NCBI GenBank assembly: GCA_003218785.1
Contig: QHOM01000086.1
Span: 1-6,107, forward strand
Direction of reading: 5' to 3'
DNA: 6,107 nt
DNA from: Verrucomicrobiota bacterium
Lineage (GTDB): Bacteria > Verrucomicrobiota > Verrucomicrobiia > Chthoniobacterales > UBA10450
In this document: positions 1 through 5,926 of the stretch, piece after piece
Layout: the number at the start of each line of letters is the position of its first letter
How positions within the stretch are numbered: the stretch's first letter is position 1
The notes under the pieces: generated by a model
What the model saw: only the letters and a program-made list of their open reading frames with translations
Databases searched by the model: none
Told to the model about the DNA's origin: nothing
Program-made: the position numbers and the translations under genes

Positions 1-136
1 TTTTCTGTTTAGCGGCAGTCTGTACCTTATGGCGCTGATCCGGCAGCCGCCGGATTGGCTTGGGGCGATTACGCCGCTCGGCGGTCTTTGTTTTCTTGCG
101 GGCTGGGCGTGGCTTATTATCGCGCCGCCGAAATAG
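1..136 (+). CDS. DUF423 family small membrane protein, C-terminal 44 residues (partial)
   Basis: The reading frame is open from the window edge (first full codon at base 2) to a TAG at 134-136. It encodes the last 44 residues of a membrane protein. The motif LFSGSLYLMAL, followed by a segment reading LGAITPLGGLCFLAGWAW, matches what I recall of the C-terminal half of the DUF423 family (E. coli YgdD is the reference member), a roughly 120-residue inner-membrane protein with about four helices. Two hydrophobic stretches are visible, around residues 1-12 and 20-40 of the fragment. The biochemical function of the family is not established. The start and the first two-thirds of the gene lie outside the window. 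A palindromic repeat begins six bases after the stop, so the gene probably ends its transcription unit here. Family assignment is by motif recognition and is fairly secure. Confidence 0.8.
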   Translation, partial: FLFSGSLYLMALIRQPPDWLGAITPLGGLCFLAGWAWLIIAPPK

Positions 137-141
137 AGCAC

Positions 142-230
142 TGTCATGTCGAGCGGAGTCGAGACCATCTCTCATTATTCACTAGCAGTAAGAGAGTCCT
201 CGACTGCGCTGCGCTTCGCTCGGAATGACA
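142..230. repeat. Imperfect palindromic intergenic repeat (REP/MITE-like)
   Basis: The left arm (142-172) begins TGTCATGTCGAGCG and runs on through GAGTCGAGA to CATCTCT. The right arm (191-230), read on the minus strand, begins TGTCATTCCGAGCG and runs on through GCAGTCGAGGA to CTCTCT. The arms match apart from a few substitutions and a nine-base insertion (AAGCGCAGC) in the right arm. They are joined by an 18-base spacer. Transcribed, this would form a long hairpin. Elements with ends of the form TGTCAT-CGAGCG-GTCGAG are, from memory, common between genes in several soil bacterial phyla. It could act as a 3'-end stabiliser or weak terminator for the upstream gene. A 63-codon open frame starting at 146 is a by-product of this repeat. 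Only one copy lies in the window, so the repeat status rests on the palindromic structure and recollection. Confidence 0.7.
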
Positions 231-297
231 AACAAGTGCTTGTGAGGCCCTCGAAAGCTTGCGTGCCAACGCACGCGCCCTGTAACTGCAAGAGAAC

Positions 298-332
298 TTG
301 TTTCAGGGAATTCCCTTCTGATATACTGAGGG
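298..332 (+). promoter_or_regulatory. Possible promoter and weak RBS of the channel gene
   Basis: A -10-like TATACT (322-327) lies 18 bases after a poor -35-like TTGTTT (298-303). Between them is a perfect 12-base palindrome, AGGGAATTCCCT (305-316), in an operator-like position. GAGGG at 328-332 could serve as a Shine-Dalgarno sequence, but it is only four bases from the ATG at 337. If TATACT is the real -10, transcription would start near 334 and the mRNA would be essentially leaderless, which makes the two readings mutually exclusive. The elements are short enough to occur by chance. Confidence 0.3.
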
Positions 333-336
333 CCTG

Positions 337-1842
337 ATGTTTAACGCGTTGTCTGAAGCAGAGCGGGACGCGATCACCGTGATCGCGTTCATCGGCACGT
401 TTTTTATCGCGCTCGGGATCGGCCGCTTTTTAAAGAGGCGGGCAGGAGTGAGACTTGGTCAGCTGTTTCGACTTTTCTGCCTGACGCTGGCGTTCTACGC
501 GGCCATCGCCGTTTACGGAGTCCATGCATCGTGGCGAAATCATGTCGGCGCAGCCGTGATCTTATTGAGCACGGCGTTCGCAGTCGCGCTCGTGAACCGG
601 TACGTTTGGGATCTCTATTTCGAAAAGAAACGGGAAACACCAATTCCGCATTTTCTTCGTGAGATTGTCGGCGGTATCATTTTTTTGGTCGTACTTCTTT
701 TTGTCCTGAGTTACGGCTATCATGCGCAAGCGCAATTGAACGGACTGCTCGCGGGCTCCGGGGTAGTCGCAATCATCGTCGGATTCGCCGGGCAGAATCT
801 TTTTGCCGGGATTATAGGCGGAATATCAATCCAGATTAACCGACCTTATAAAGTTGGCGACTGGTTGCAAGTCGGCGAGCGCTTTGCCGAAGTAATGGAG
901 ATTAACTGGCGCTCGACGCGGCTGCGCACAAACGACGGCATTTATCTCGACATCCCGAACAACGAGATGGTCGGCCATGCGATCGTCAATCTTCACTATC
1001 CAACGGAAGTCCATGCGATGCGGATTCGCGTCGGGGTCGAGTATAAAAACCGACCCAATCGCGTCAAGGATGCGCTCTTTCGCGCGGCCTCCAGCGCAGA
1101 CGGTGTCCTGGCGGAGCCAAAAGTAAAAGTCTTCCTGGTCGATTTCGCCGATTTCGCTGTCATCTACGAGATCAAGTTCTACATGGGCAATCATTCAAGA
1201 ATCAACGAGATCAACGACGCCGTCCGTACGAATGTCTGGTATGAACTGAAGCGCCAGGGCATCACAATCCCCTTCCCAATTCGCACATTGCGCGTCGAGC
1301 GCCGAGCGGCACCGGCGGTGTATGAAGACTACGACGAGGCACGCGCGGTTCTGCGGGAGGAACCGCTCTTTGAGTGTTTGTCGGATGCCCAGATCGACAG
1401 TCTAGTTAAAGAGGCACATCTCAACTACTTCGGTCGTGGCGAGAATGTGATCAAGGAAGGTGCGGAGGGAGATTCCATGTTCGTTTTACTGCGAGGCGCC
1501 GCGCGGGTTTGGGTTTCAAAAAACGGAAGTTCAATTCCCGTCGCGACATTGAGCGCAGGCGATTGTTTCGGGGAAATGTCCCTTCTTACTGGTGAAAGCC
1601 GGACGGCAACGGTGCAGGCCGAGAGCGATTGTTACGTGCTGGAAATCGGCAAGCCGGTGATGGCAGAAGTGATCCGCGATTCGCCAGATTGTCTTGAGCG
1701 GCTGAGCGAGTTGCTGGCCAGGCGCAAATTGGAAAATGAGGGCGTCCTGAAAGAAGCAGCGTCACAAGCTCAGAACCAGAAAAAGGAGCGCGAGTACACG
1801 GCCACCTTTCTGCACCGTCTGCGGACTTTTTTTGAGCTTTAA
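337..1842 (+). CDS. MscS-family channel with C-terminal cyclic-nucleotide-binding domain
   Basis: The 501-residue inner-membrane protein has three parts. Hydrophobic helices lie near residues 12-32, 46-62, 70-92 and 108-128, and a Gly/Ala-rich pore helix runs from about 136 to 165. The MscS beta domain follows; it begins at NRPYKVGDWLQV (168-179) and includes LDIPNNEMVGHAIVNL (204-219). A CAP_ED (cNMP-binding) domain spans about 343-460. Its phosphate-binding cassette FGEMSLLTGESRTATV (411-426) retains Glu413 and Arg422, the residues that contact ribose and phosphate in cAMP/cGMP receptors, so ligand binding looks possible. A charged tail (464-490) may be helical. Family knowledge: MscS proteins release solutes on hypo-osmotic shock, and MscS-cNMP fusions are described as bacterial cyclic-nucleotide-gated (bCNG) channels. 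Inference: gating by cAMP or cGMP, with or without tension. The ATG at 337 is the first usable start. The gene stands 109 bases before hppA and may be co-transcribed with it. Fold assignment is secure; ligand and gating are not. Confidence 0.93.
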   Translation: MFNALSEAERDAITVIAFIGTFFIALGIGRFLKRRAGVRLGQLFRLFCLTLAFYAAIAVYGVHASWRNHVGAAVILLSTAFAVALVNRYVWDLYFEKKRETPIPHFLREIVGGIIFLVVLLFVLSYGYHAQAQLNGLLAGSGVVAIIVGFAGQNLFAGIIGGISIQINRPYKVGDWLQVGERFAEVMEINWRSTRLRTNDGIYLDIPNNEMVGHAIVNLHYPTEVHAMRIRVGVEYKNRPNRVKDALFRAASSADGVLAEPKVKVFLVDFADFAVIYEIKFYMGNHSRINEINDAVRTNVWYELKRQGITIPFPIRTLRVERRAAPAVYEDYDEARAVLREEPLFECLSDAQIDSLVKEAHLNYFGRGENVIKEGAEGDSMFVLLRGAARVWVSKNGSSIPVATLSAGDCFGEMSLLTGESRTATVQAESDCYVLEIGKPVMAEVIRDSPDCLERLSELLARRKLENEGVLKEAASQAQNQKKEREYTATFLHRLRTFFEL

Positions 1843-1893
1843 CGGGCTCTTAAGAGATTCGCGCAAAACGCGTTGGCGTAGTCGCAAATAACC

Positions 1894-1951
1894 GATTGCC
1901 AGTGGGTGAAAACCCACTAAAGTCCCCAGCTTTCAGCCGGGATCACTCACA
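1894..1951 (+). promoter_or_regulatory. Tandem hairpins in the leader of hppA
   Basis: Two small stem-loops sit directly before the hppA start. The first is perfect: AGTGGGT (1901-1907), loop GAAA, ACCCACT (1912-1918), with a GNRA-type tetraloop. The second is CCCAGC (1925-1930), loop TTTCA, GCCGGG (1936-1941), with one A-C mismatch. Only ten bases separate the second stem from the ATG at 1952, and there is no Shine-Dalgarno sequence between them. A competing outer pairing, ATTGCCAGTG (1895-1904) with CACTCACAAT (1944-1953, 8 of 10), would cover the start codon but break the first stem. No T-run follows either hairpin, so a terminator for the channel gene is unlikely. It may be a cis-acting translational element or a dispersed palindromic repeat; I do not recognise a known riboswitch class. 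Confidence 0.4.
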
Positions 1952-4027
1952 ATGATTTTATTTGGCCTAACTATTCTGAATTCAGGCGTGCCGTTGTCGA
2001 TGTTATGTGCCGTTATCGGACTGGTTTTCGCGTTTTTTCTGATTCTTGCGATCATGCGCCACTCGCCCGGCAACGAAAGAATGCGAGAGATCTCGGCCGC
2101 CGTTCAGGAAGGCGCAAAAGCTTATTTAAATCGGCAAGTGAAGACGATCAGCGTAATCGCGGTGGTCATATTCATTTTGCTTTTGATTTTTAAAGATCAT
2201 CCAACGGCGGTTGGATTCGTAATTGGGGCGTTCTGTTCGCTCGCGGCCGGTTTTATCGGAATGCGTGTCGCCGTGCTGGCAAATGTCCGCACAGCGCAGG
2301 CCGCGAGTATCGCGCGGCTCAATGCATTGCGCATGGGATTCAACGGTGGCGCGGTGACCGGTTTGCTCGTCGTCGGACTCGCGTTGTTGTCGGTGTCGAT
2401 CTTTTACACCATCGCGGCGAAGATGATCGGAAGTGATGCGGCAATACACAGCCTGGTAGGGCTCGCGTTGGGCGGGAGTCTCATCAGCGTGTTTGCACGA
2501 CTCGGCGGTGGTATTTACACAAAAGCGGCGGACGTCGGCGCCGATCTGGTAGGCAAAATTGAGAGTGGTCTTGAGGAAGATGATCCGCGGAATCCGGCAG
2601 TGATCGCGGATAACGTGGGCGATAACGTGGGCGATTGCGCCGGCATGGCTGCGGATGTGTTCGAAACTTATGCTGTCAGTTTAATCGGTGCGATTTTAGT
2701 CGGCGTGCTGACGCTCGCCGGAAATCCATCGGCTATCGTTTATCCGTTCGTGCTCGGCGGCATTTCCGTCCTCGGTGCGATCTGCGGAGTTTTGTTTGTA
2801 AATGTCGCACGCGGCAAACCCGGACGAGTGTTGATGGGCGCAGTACTGACAAACGCTTTGATCTCCGCGATTCTATTTTGGCCTGTCACGCATCGACTGT
2901 TTCCGGCAGGTCTAACAATCGCCGGCACATTGCGCTCGCCGGCGCAGCTTTATTTTGCGTCGTTGGTCGGCCTGATTATGACCCCTGTCATCGTCGCGCT
3001 GACAAACTATTACACCTCATCGCACTACGGGCCGGTGCAAAAAATTGCGCATGCATCCGAGACTGGCCACGCCACGAACATCATCGCCGGGCTCGCGGCC
3101 GGAGAACATGCTACGGCGCTGCCGGTCCTGTGCATTGGCGCTGCGATCCTGGTCACTTTTCATCTCGCCGGTCTTTACGGAATCGCGATTGCAGTGATGT
3201 CCATGTTGTCCATGGCTGGCATCATCATCTCGCTCGATTCATTCGGCCCGATCACTGATAACGCGGGCGGCGTGGCAGTGATGAGCAATTTGCCCAAGGA
3301 AGTTCGTGCCGTCACCGACGAACTGGATGCGGTCGGCAACACAATGAAAGCCGTCACCAAAGGTTACGCGATCGCTTCCGCAGGACTGGCGGCGCTGGTT
3401 TTGTTTGGTTCTTACGTACAAGAGCTGAGCCAACGCGTCACCGCGCGTGGCGAAGTTTTTTCCTATCAATTCTCGCTCACAGAACCAAAAGTGATCATTG
3501 GACTTTTCATCGGTGGATTGCTGCCGTTCATTTTCACCGCATTCAGCATGGACGCCGTAGGCAAAGCGGCTGGCGCGGTCGTGCGCGAGGTGCGCAGGCA
3601 ATTGCAAGCGAAGCCCGGAATTTTGACCGGCCAGGACAGGCCGGAATACGGAACGTGCGTGGACATCGTGACGAAAGCTGCGTTGCGGGAAATGATCGTT
3701 CCTGCGTTATTGCCATTGGTTGCAGTCATCGCGGTCGCGGCCGTCAAGCCGCTCGGCGCTGTCGTGCTCGGTGGCCTGTTGGTCGGGACAATCGTAACCG
3801 GATTGTTTATTGCCATCGCAATGACTTCTGGTGGCGCCGCGTGGGATAACGCGAAAAAATTCATCGAAGAAGGAAATCTCGGTGGCAAAGGCTCCTTCGC
3901 GCACGCCGCGGCCGTAACAGGCGACACCGTGGGCGATCCCTACAAAGACACCGCGGGGCCCGCGATCAATCCGATGATTAAAGTCGTCAACATCCTGGCG
4001 ATCTTGATTATTCCGATTTTCTTTTAA
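1952..4027 (+). CDS. hppA: Membrane-bound proton-translocating pyrophosphatase (K+-independent type)
   Basis: The enzyme hydrolyses cytoplasmic pyrophosphate to two phosphates and uses the energy to pump ions, normally protons, out across the inner membrane. The 691-residue length and the many hydrophobic helices fit a full-length family member. The substrate-binding signature is intact: DVGADLVGK (194-202), EEDDPRNPAVIADNVGDNVG (208-227), DCAGMAAD (228-235). So are TDNAGG (435-440) and the C-terminal GDPYKDTAGPAINPM (661-675). GNTMKAVTKG (462-471) carries Lys466 and Thr469, the pair that marks K+-independent enzymes; K+-dependent ones have Ala at the first position. Glu238 in the FETY motif agrees with H+-pumping subclasses. 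Met465 replaces a Thr usual in GNTTKA. The ATG at 1952 has no Shine-Dalgarno sequence and follows two hairpins; the next in-frame ATG at 2000 would shorten helix 1's lead-in but is also unsupported. Function is confident; ion specificity is inferred from residues. Confidence 0.97.
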   Translation: MILFGLTILNSGVPLSMLCAVIGLVFAFFLILAIMRHSPGNERMREISAAVQEGAKAYLNRQVKTISVIAVVIFILLLIFKDHPTAVGFVIGAFCSLAAGFIGMRVAVLANVRTAQAASIARLNALRMGFNGGAVTGLLVVGLALLSVSIFYTIAAKMIGSDAAIHSLVGLALGGSLISVFARLGGGIYTKAADVGADLVGKIESGLEEDDPRNPAVIADNVGDNVGDCAGMAADVFETYAVSLIGAILVGVLTLAGNPSAIVYPFVLGGISVLGAICGVLFVNVARGKPGRVLMGAVLTNALISAILFWPVTHRLFPAGLTIAGTLRSPAQLYFASLVGLIMTPVIVALTNYYTSSHYGPVQKIAHASETGHATNIIAGLAAGEHATALPVLCIGAAILVTFHLAGLYGIAIAVMSMLSMAGIIISLDSFGPITDNAGGVAVMSNLPKEVRAVTDELDAVGNTMKAVTKGYAIASAGLAALVLFGSYVQELSQRVTARGEVFSYQFSLTEPKVIIGLFIGGLLPFIFTAFSMDAVGKAAGAVVREVRRQLQAKPGILTGQDRPEYGTCVDIVTKAALREMIVPALLPLVAVIAVAAVKPLGAVVLGGLLVGTIVTGLFIAIAMTSGGAAWDNAKKFIEEGNLGGKGSFAHAAAVTGDTVGDPYKDTAGPAINPMIKVVNILAILIIPIFF

Positions 4028-4028
4028 C

Positions 4029-4046
4029 AAAAGTTGCGCAATTTTT
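4029..4046 (+). terminator. AT-rich dyad just after hppA, possible weak terminator
   Basis: Two bases after the hppA stop lies AAAAGTTGCGCAATTTTT, a dyad centred on the perfect palindrome TTGCGCAA; in RNA its only non-Watson-Crick pair is a G-U wobble. It ends in five T residues. The stem is almost all A-U with a GCGC loop, so it would be a weak intrinsic terminator at best. It could instead be a protein-binding dyad for the downstream gene, whose start is 65 bases away. Confidence 0.25.
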
Positions 4047-4110
4047 GGAAAAAGACTGGTGTTTTTGATTTAAGTTTGCTTTAATAAAGAGTCTCAATCA
4101 GTTTCCCCCA

Positions 4111-5436
4111 ATGCCGCGTGTCTTGATCATTGAAGACGACGCTGAAAGCCGGCGTGTCATGGCCGAGCTTTTTAGCCGCGAAGATTGGAAAGTGTTGGAA
4201 GCGGATGATGGTGATGCGGGCCTGGAATTGGCGCTGCGCAATCGCCCGGAGCTTATCCTCTGCGATTTGTTAATGCCAAAATCCAATGGCTTTCACGTTT
4301 GCCGCACCATTCGCGAGCAACTGCAACCCACGAAGATCATCGTTGTCTCAGGCCGCGACTACGGGGTCGATCGAACCAGCGCCCTCCAAGCGGGCGCCGA
4401 TGAATATTTGCTCAAGCCAGTTACATGGGAATTGCTCTCCCACACGATCGATCGGCTCCTGCCTCAAATCCCACGCCGTCCAAGACCAAAAGCTGCGCCG
4501 GAACGTGAGTCGGTTCCTGCGCGAATAAGGCTGTGGGGCGTTCGCGGCTCAATTCCGGTCCCTGGAAAGAGCACGGTTCGTTACGGCGGAAACACCAGTT
4601 GTGTTGAGGTGCGCGCCGATGGCGAGATCGTCGTTCTCGATGCTGGCAGCGGGATTCGCCTGCTCGGCCTTGCTTTGGATAAAGAATTCGGGCCTCGCTC
4701 GATGAAGTTAACTCTTTTGATCTCACACACTCACTGGGACCATATCCAGGGACTCCCTTTTTTTTCTCCCACTTACAATCAGAAAAACCTCATCCGCGTT
4801 TTGGGTTACGAAGGAGCTCGCGCTGGTTTGGCAAAGATCCTGGCCAGCCAAATGGAGACGCCGTTTTTTCCCGTCAGTTTACGCGAACTCCCGAGCCACT
4901 TGGCAATTGAGGAACTGAAGGAGATGGAGTTTCAAATCGGGAAAGTCGAGGTCCGTTCCAAGTTTTCAAATCATCCAGGTATTTGCGCAGGTTACCGTCT
5001 TTTTACAAGCTCAGGATCGATCGCCTACTTTCCCGACAATGAGCCTTACGAGCCACTCAAGCTGCAATTGGCCTCCCGCGATGGAATCAGCGAGGACGCA
5101 GCACGCGATTTTGCCACAACCGAGCGCACAAAGATGGTCGAGTTTATTCAAGGCTGCGACCTGGCGATCCTGGATACGCAATATACCGACGAGGAGTACA
5201 CGAAGCACGTCGGTTGGGGCCATAGCTCGCTCAGCAGCGTGGTTTCCCTCGGGCTCGACGCAAATGTGGGCAAGTTGCTCCTATTCCATCACGATCCGAA
5301 TCATGACGACGAAATGATCGATAAAATGGTGGAACGCGCTCGCGCACTGGTGGCAGAAAGCGGGAAGCCGTTGGAAGTGGAAGCGGCTCGGGAGGGTGCT
5401 GAGCTCCTACTCGGCGCGAAAGCTCCGGTTGGTTAG
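4111..5436 (+). CDS. Response-regulator receiver fused to a metallo-beta-lactamase-fold hydrolase
   Basis: This is a 441-residue soluble protein with two domains. The receiver domain (about 1-118) has the acidic pocket Glu8-Asp9-Asp10, phosphoacceptor Asp52 (LILCDLLMPK), Ser80 and Lys102, so it appears phosphorylatable. A Pro/Arg-rich linker (about 119-137) leads to an MBL-fold domain starting at RIRLWGVRGSIPVPG (138-152). Candidate metal ligands are H206, H208, D210 and H211 (HTHWDH), H288 (FSNHPG), D309 (FPDNEP) and H394 (LLFHHDP); H371 in GWGHSS is also typical of this subgroup. The MBL part resembles the RNase Z/PhnP-like branch, which includes phosphodiesterases, not true beta-lactamases. 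Substrate is unknown. Phosphorylation of the receiver by a histidine kinase probably modulates hydrolysis, but no kinase is in the window. The ATG at 4111 begins a canonical receiver (MPRVLIIEDD). No Shine-Dalgarno sequence precedes it (GTTTCCCCCA). The A/T-rich 83 bases upstream probably hold its promoter. Confidence 0.92.
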   Translation: MPRVLIIEDDAESRRVMAELFSREDWKVLEADDGDAGLELALRNRPELILCDLLMPKSNGFHVCRTIREQLQPTKIIVVSGRDYGVDRTSALQAGADEYLLKPVTWELLSHTIDRLLPQIPRRPRPKAAPERESVPARIRLWGVRGSIPVPGKSTVRYGGNTSCVEVRADGEIVVLDAGSGIRLLGLALDKEFGPRSMKLTLLISHTHWDHIQGLPFFSPTYNQKNLIRVLGYEGARAGLAKILASQMETPFFPVSLRELPSHLAIEELKEMEFQIGKVEVRSKFSNHPGICAGYRLFTSSGSIAYFPDNEPYEPLKLQLASRDGISEDAARDFATTERTKMVEFIQGCDLAILDTQYTDEEYTKHVGWGHSSLSSVVSLGLDANVGKLLLFHHDPNHDDEMIDKMVERARALVAESGKPLEVEAAREGAELLLGAKAPVG

Positions 5437-5453
5437 ATCACGCCGCGAGCGCG

Positions 5454-5496
5454 ACTGCACTCAACTTGCAGTGGGGCAAATCGGCCTTAATTTTTT
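5454..5496 (+). terminator. Weak hairpin and T-run between the REC-MBL gene and the tRNA
   Basis: ACTGCA (5454-5459) and TGCAGT (5467-5472) form a perfect six-base-pair stem with a seven-base loop, 17 bases after the stop codon. A run of six T residues occurs at 5491-5496, but 18 bases beyond the stem rather than immediately after it, so this is not a standard intrinsic terminator. It may end or attenuate transcription, or the tRNA may be read from the same transcript. Confidence 0.2.
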
Positions 5497-5503
5497 CGCT
5501 CGT

Positions 5504-5577
5504 TGCCTCGTGGTGTAATGGTAGCACAAGAGATTCTGGATCTCTTTGTCTAGGTTCGAATCCTAGCGAGGCAGCCA
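5504..5577 (+). tRNA. tRNA-Gln (anticodon CUG)
   Basis: A complete cloverleaf can be drawn. The acceptor stem TGCCTCG (5504-5510) pairs fully with CGAGGCA (5567-5573); then come discriminator G5574 and an encoded CCA (5575-5577). The D stem GTG/CAC is at 5513-5515 and 5525-5527, with GG in its loop. The anticodon stem AGAGA/TCTCT flanks the loop TTCTGGA (5534-5540), giving anticodon CTG at 5536-5538, which reads the glutamine codon CAG. The variable loop is four bases. The T stem CTAGG/CCTAG encloses TTCGAAT (5555-5561). A U1-A72 pair, as here, is typical of bacterial tRNA-Gln. All stems are perfect, so the gene should be functional. A second isoacceptor with anticodon UUG would be expected elsewhere for CAA codons. 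Confidence 0.97.
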
Positions 5578-5588
5578 CATTCAATTTT

Positions 5589-5671
5589 CGATTTACGATC
5601 TTTAGCTTGTTAACGTTGGCGAGACGTACGAGCACGTAGGTGAGTTCAAAGAGCCGTAAATCGCCTTTTTT
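5589..5671 (+). terminator. Long-loop inverted repeat followed by T6 downstream of tRNA-Gln
   Basis: CGATTTACG (5589-5597) is exactly complementary to CGTAAATCG (5655-5663). The pairing extends through TCTTT (5599-5603) with AAAGA (5648-5652), giving 14 base pairs around a small internal loop. Two bases after the stem comes TTTTTT (5666-5671), the order expected of an intrinsic terminator for the tRNA transcript, although the 44-base loop is unusually long. Part of the loop could form a small stem, TACG (5627-5630) with CGTA (5635-5638). Confidence 0.3.
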
Positions 5672-5680
5672 GACCTCACC
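5639..5680 (+). repeat. Inverted repeat overlapping the T-run
   Basis: GGTGAGTTCAAA (5639-5650) and TTTGACCTCACC (5669-5680) pair at 11 of 12 positions across an 18-base loop. This stem shares 5648-5650 with the upstream long-loop stem and buries part of the T-run, so the two structures exclude each other. The arrangement resembles an attenuator switch, but no ligand-binding core is evident. Confidence 0.35.
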
Positions 5681-5910
5681 GGGTGTATGTCGCTTCGTAA
5701 TAGGCGCGAATACCTATCTCGGGAGGAACACTCTGTCATGAGCTGTTCAAGTTCGATCATTCGACTTCGACGTTGCTTCGAATAAACCGCTCGGCACCTG
5801 ATCGCGCTGCGGGCGAGGTGAAAGTGGTCTGTGGCAAAAACACGGAGTGGGTCTTGTTCAATCCAAACCAGCGCCAGAAATTTGTTCAGTAAAACAATCA
5901 TTAACATCAA

Positions 5911-5918
5911 GAGGGAGG
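5911..5918 (+). promoter_or_regulatory. Strong Shine-Dalgarno sequence of the exported-protein gene
   Basis: GAGGGAGG lies eight bases before the ATG at 5927, the best ribosome-binding site in the window. It settles the start of the last gene. Both hppA and the REC-MBL gene lack such a site. Confidence 0.8.
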
Positions 5919-5926
5919 CATCATAA

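Larger units (their letters stand above)
5578..5926. other. Non-coding stretch between tRNA-Gln and the exported-protein gene
   Basis: I recognise no gene in these 349 bases. The first hundred contain overlapping inverted repeats (listed separately). The remainder holds a 63-codon frame on the + strand, open from after a TAG near 5701-5703 to a TAA at 5890-5892. Its C-terminal part (CGKNTEWVLFNPNQRQKFVQ) looks protein-like, but it has no convincing start codon or ribosome-binding site. A minus-strand frame crosses the whole stretch and runs into the signal-peptide region of the next gene. Neither is supported as a real gene. The last part presumably contains the promoter and 5' leader of the gene starting at 5927, but I cannot pick out a clear -10/-35 pair. 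Confidence 0.5.

Noticed and set aside
146..337. 63-codon + strand ORF whose stop overlaps the channel start
   Set aside because: Its first half is the palindromic repeat read through. The encoded peptide shows no domain, signal or membrane segment, and it has no ribosome-binding site.
1847..1872. Palindrome CTCTTAAGAG and small CGCG stem after the channel gene
   Set aside because: The palindrome has no loop, the second stem is only four base pairs, and neither is followed by a T-run; both are expected by chance.
2609..2634. Tandem 12-base repeat (GATAACGTGGGC twice)
   Set aside because: It encodes the conserved pyrophosphatase motif DNVGDNVGD, so the repeat is explained by protein constraint.
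3466..3927. Long minus-strand ORF inside hppA, and similar frames across hppA and the channel gene
   Set aside because: These are shadow frames of strongly conserved coding sequence with high G+C at third positions; their translations are Thr/Ser/Pro-rich without domains.
5555..5577. tRNA 3' end as a phage or island attachment site
   Set aside because: No second copy of the tRNA 3' segment and no integrase are found in the window.
5438..5635. Minus-strand 65-codon ORF
   Set aside because: It reads through the antisense of the tRNA-Gln gene (giving the familiar GFEPRQRDPESL-type artefact).
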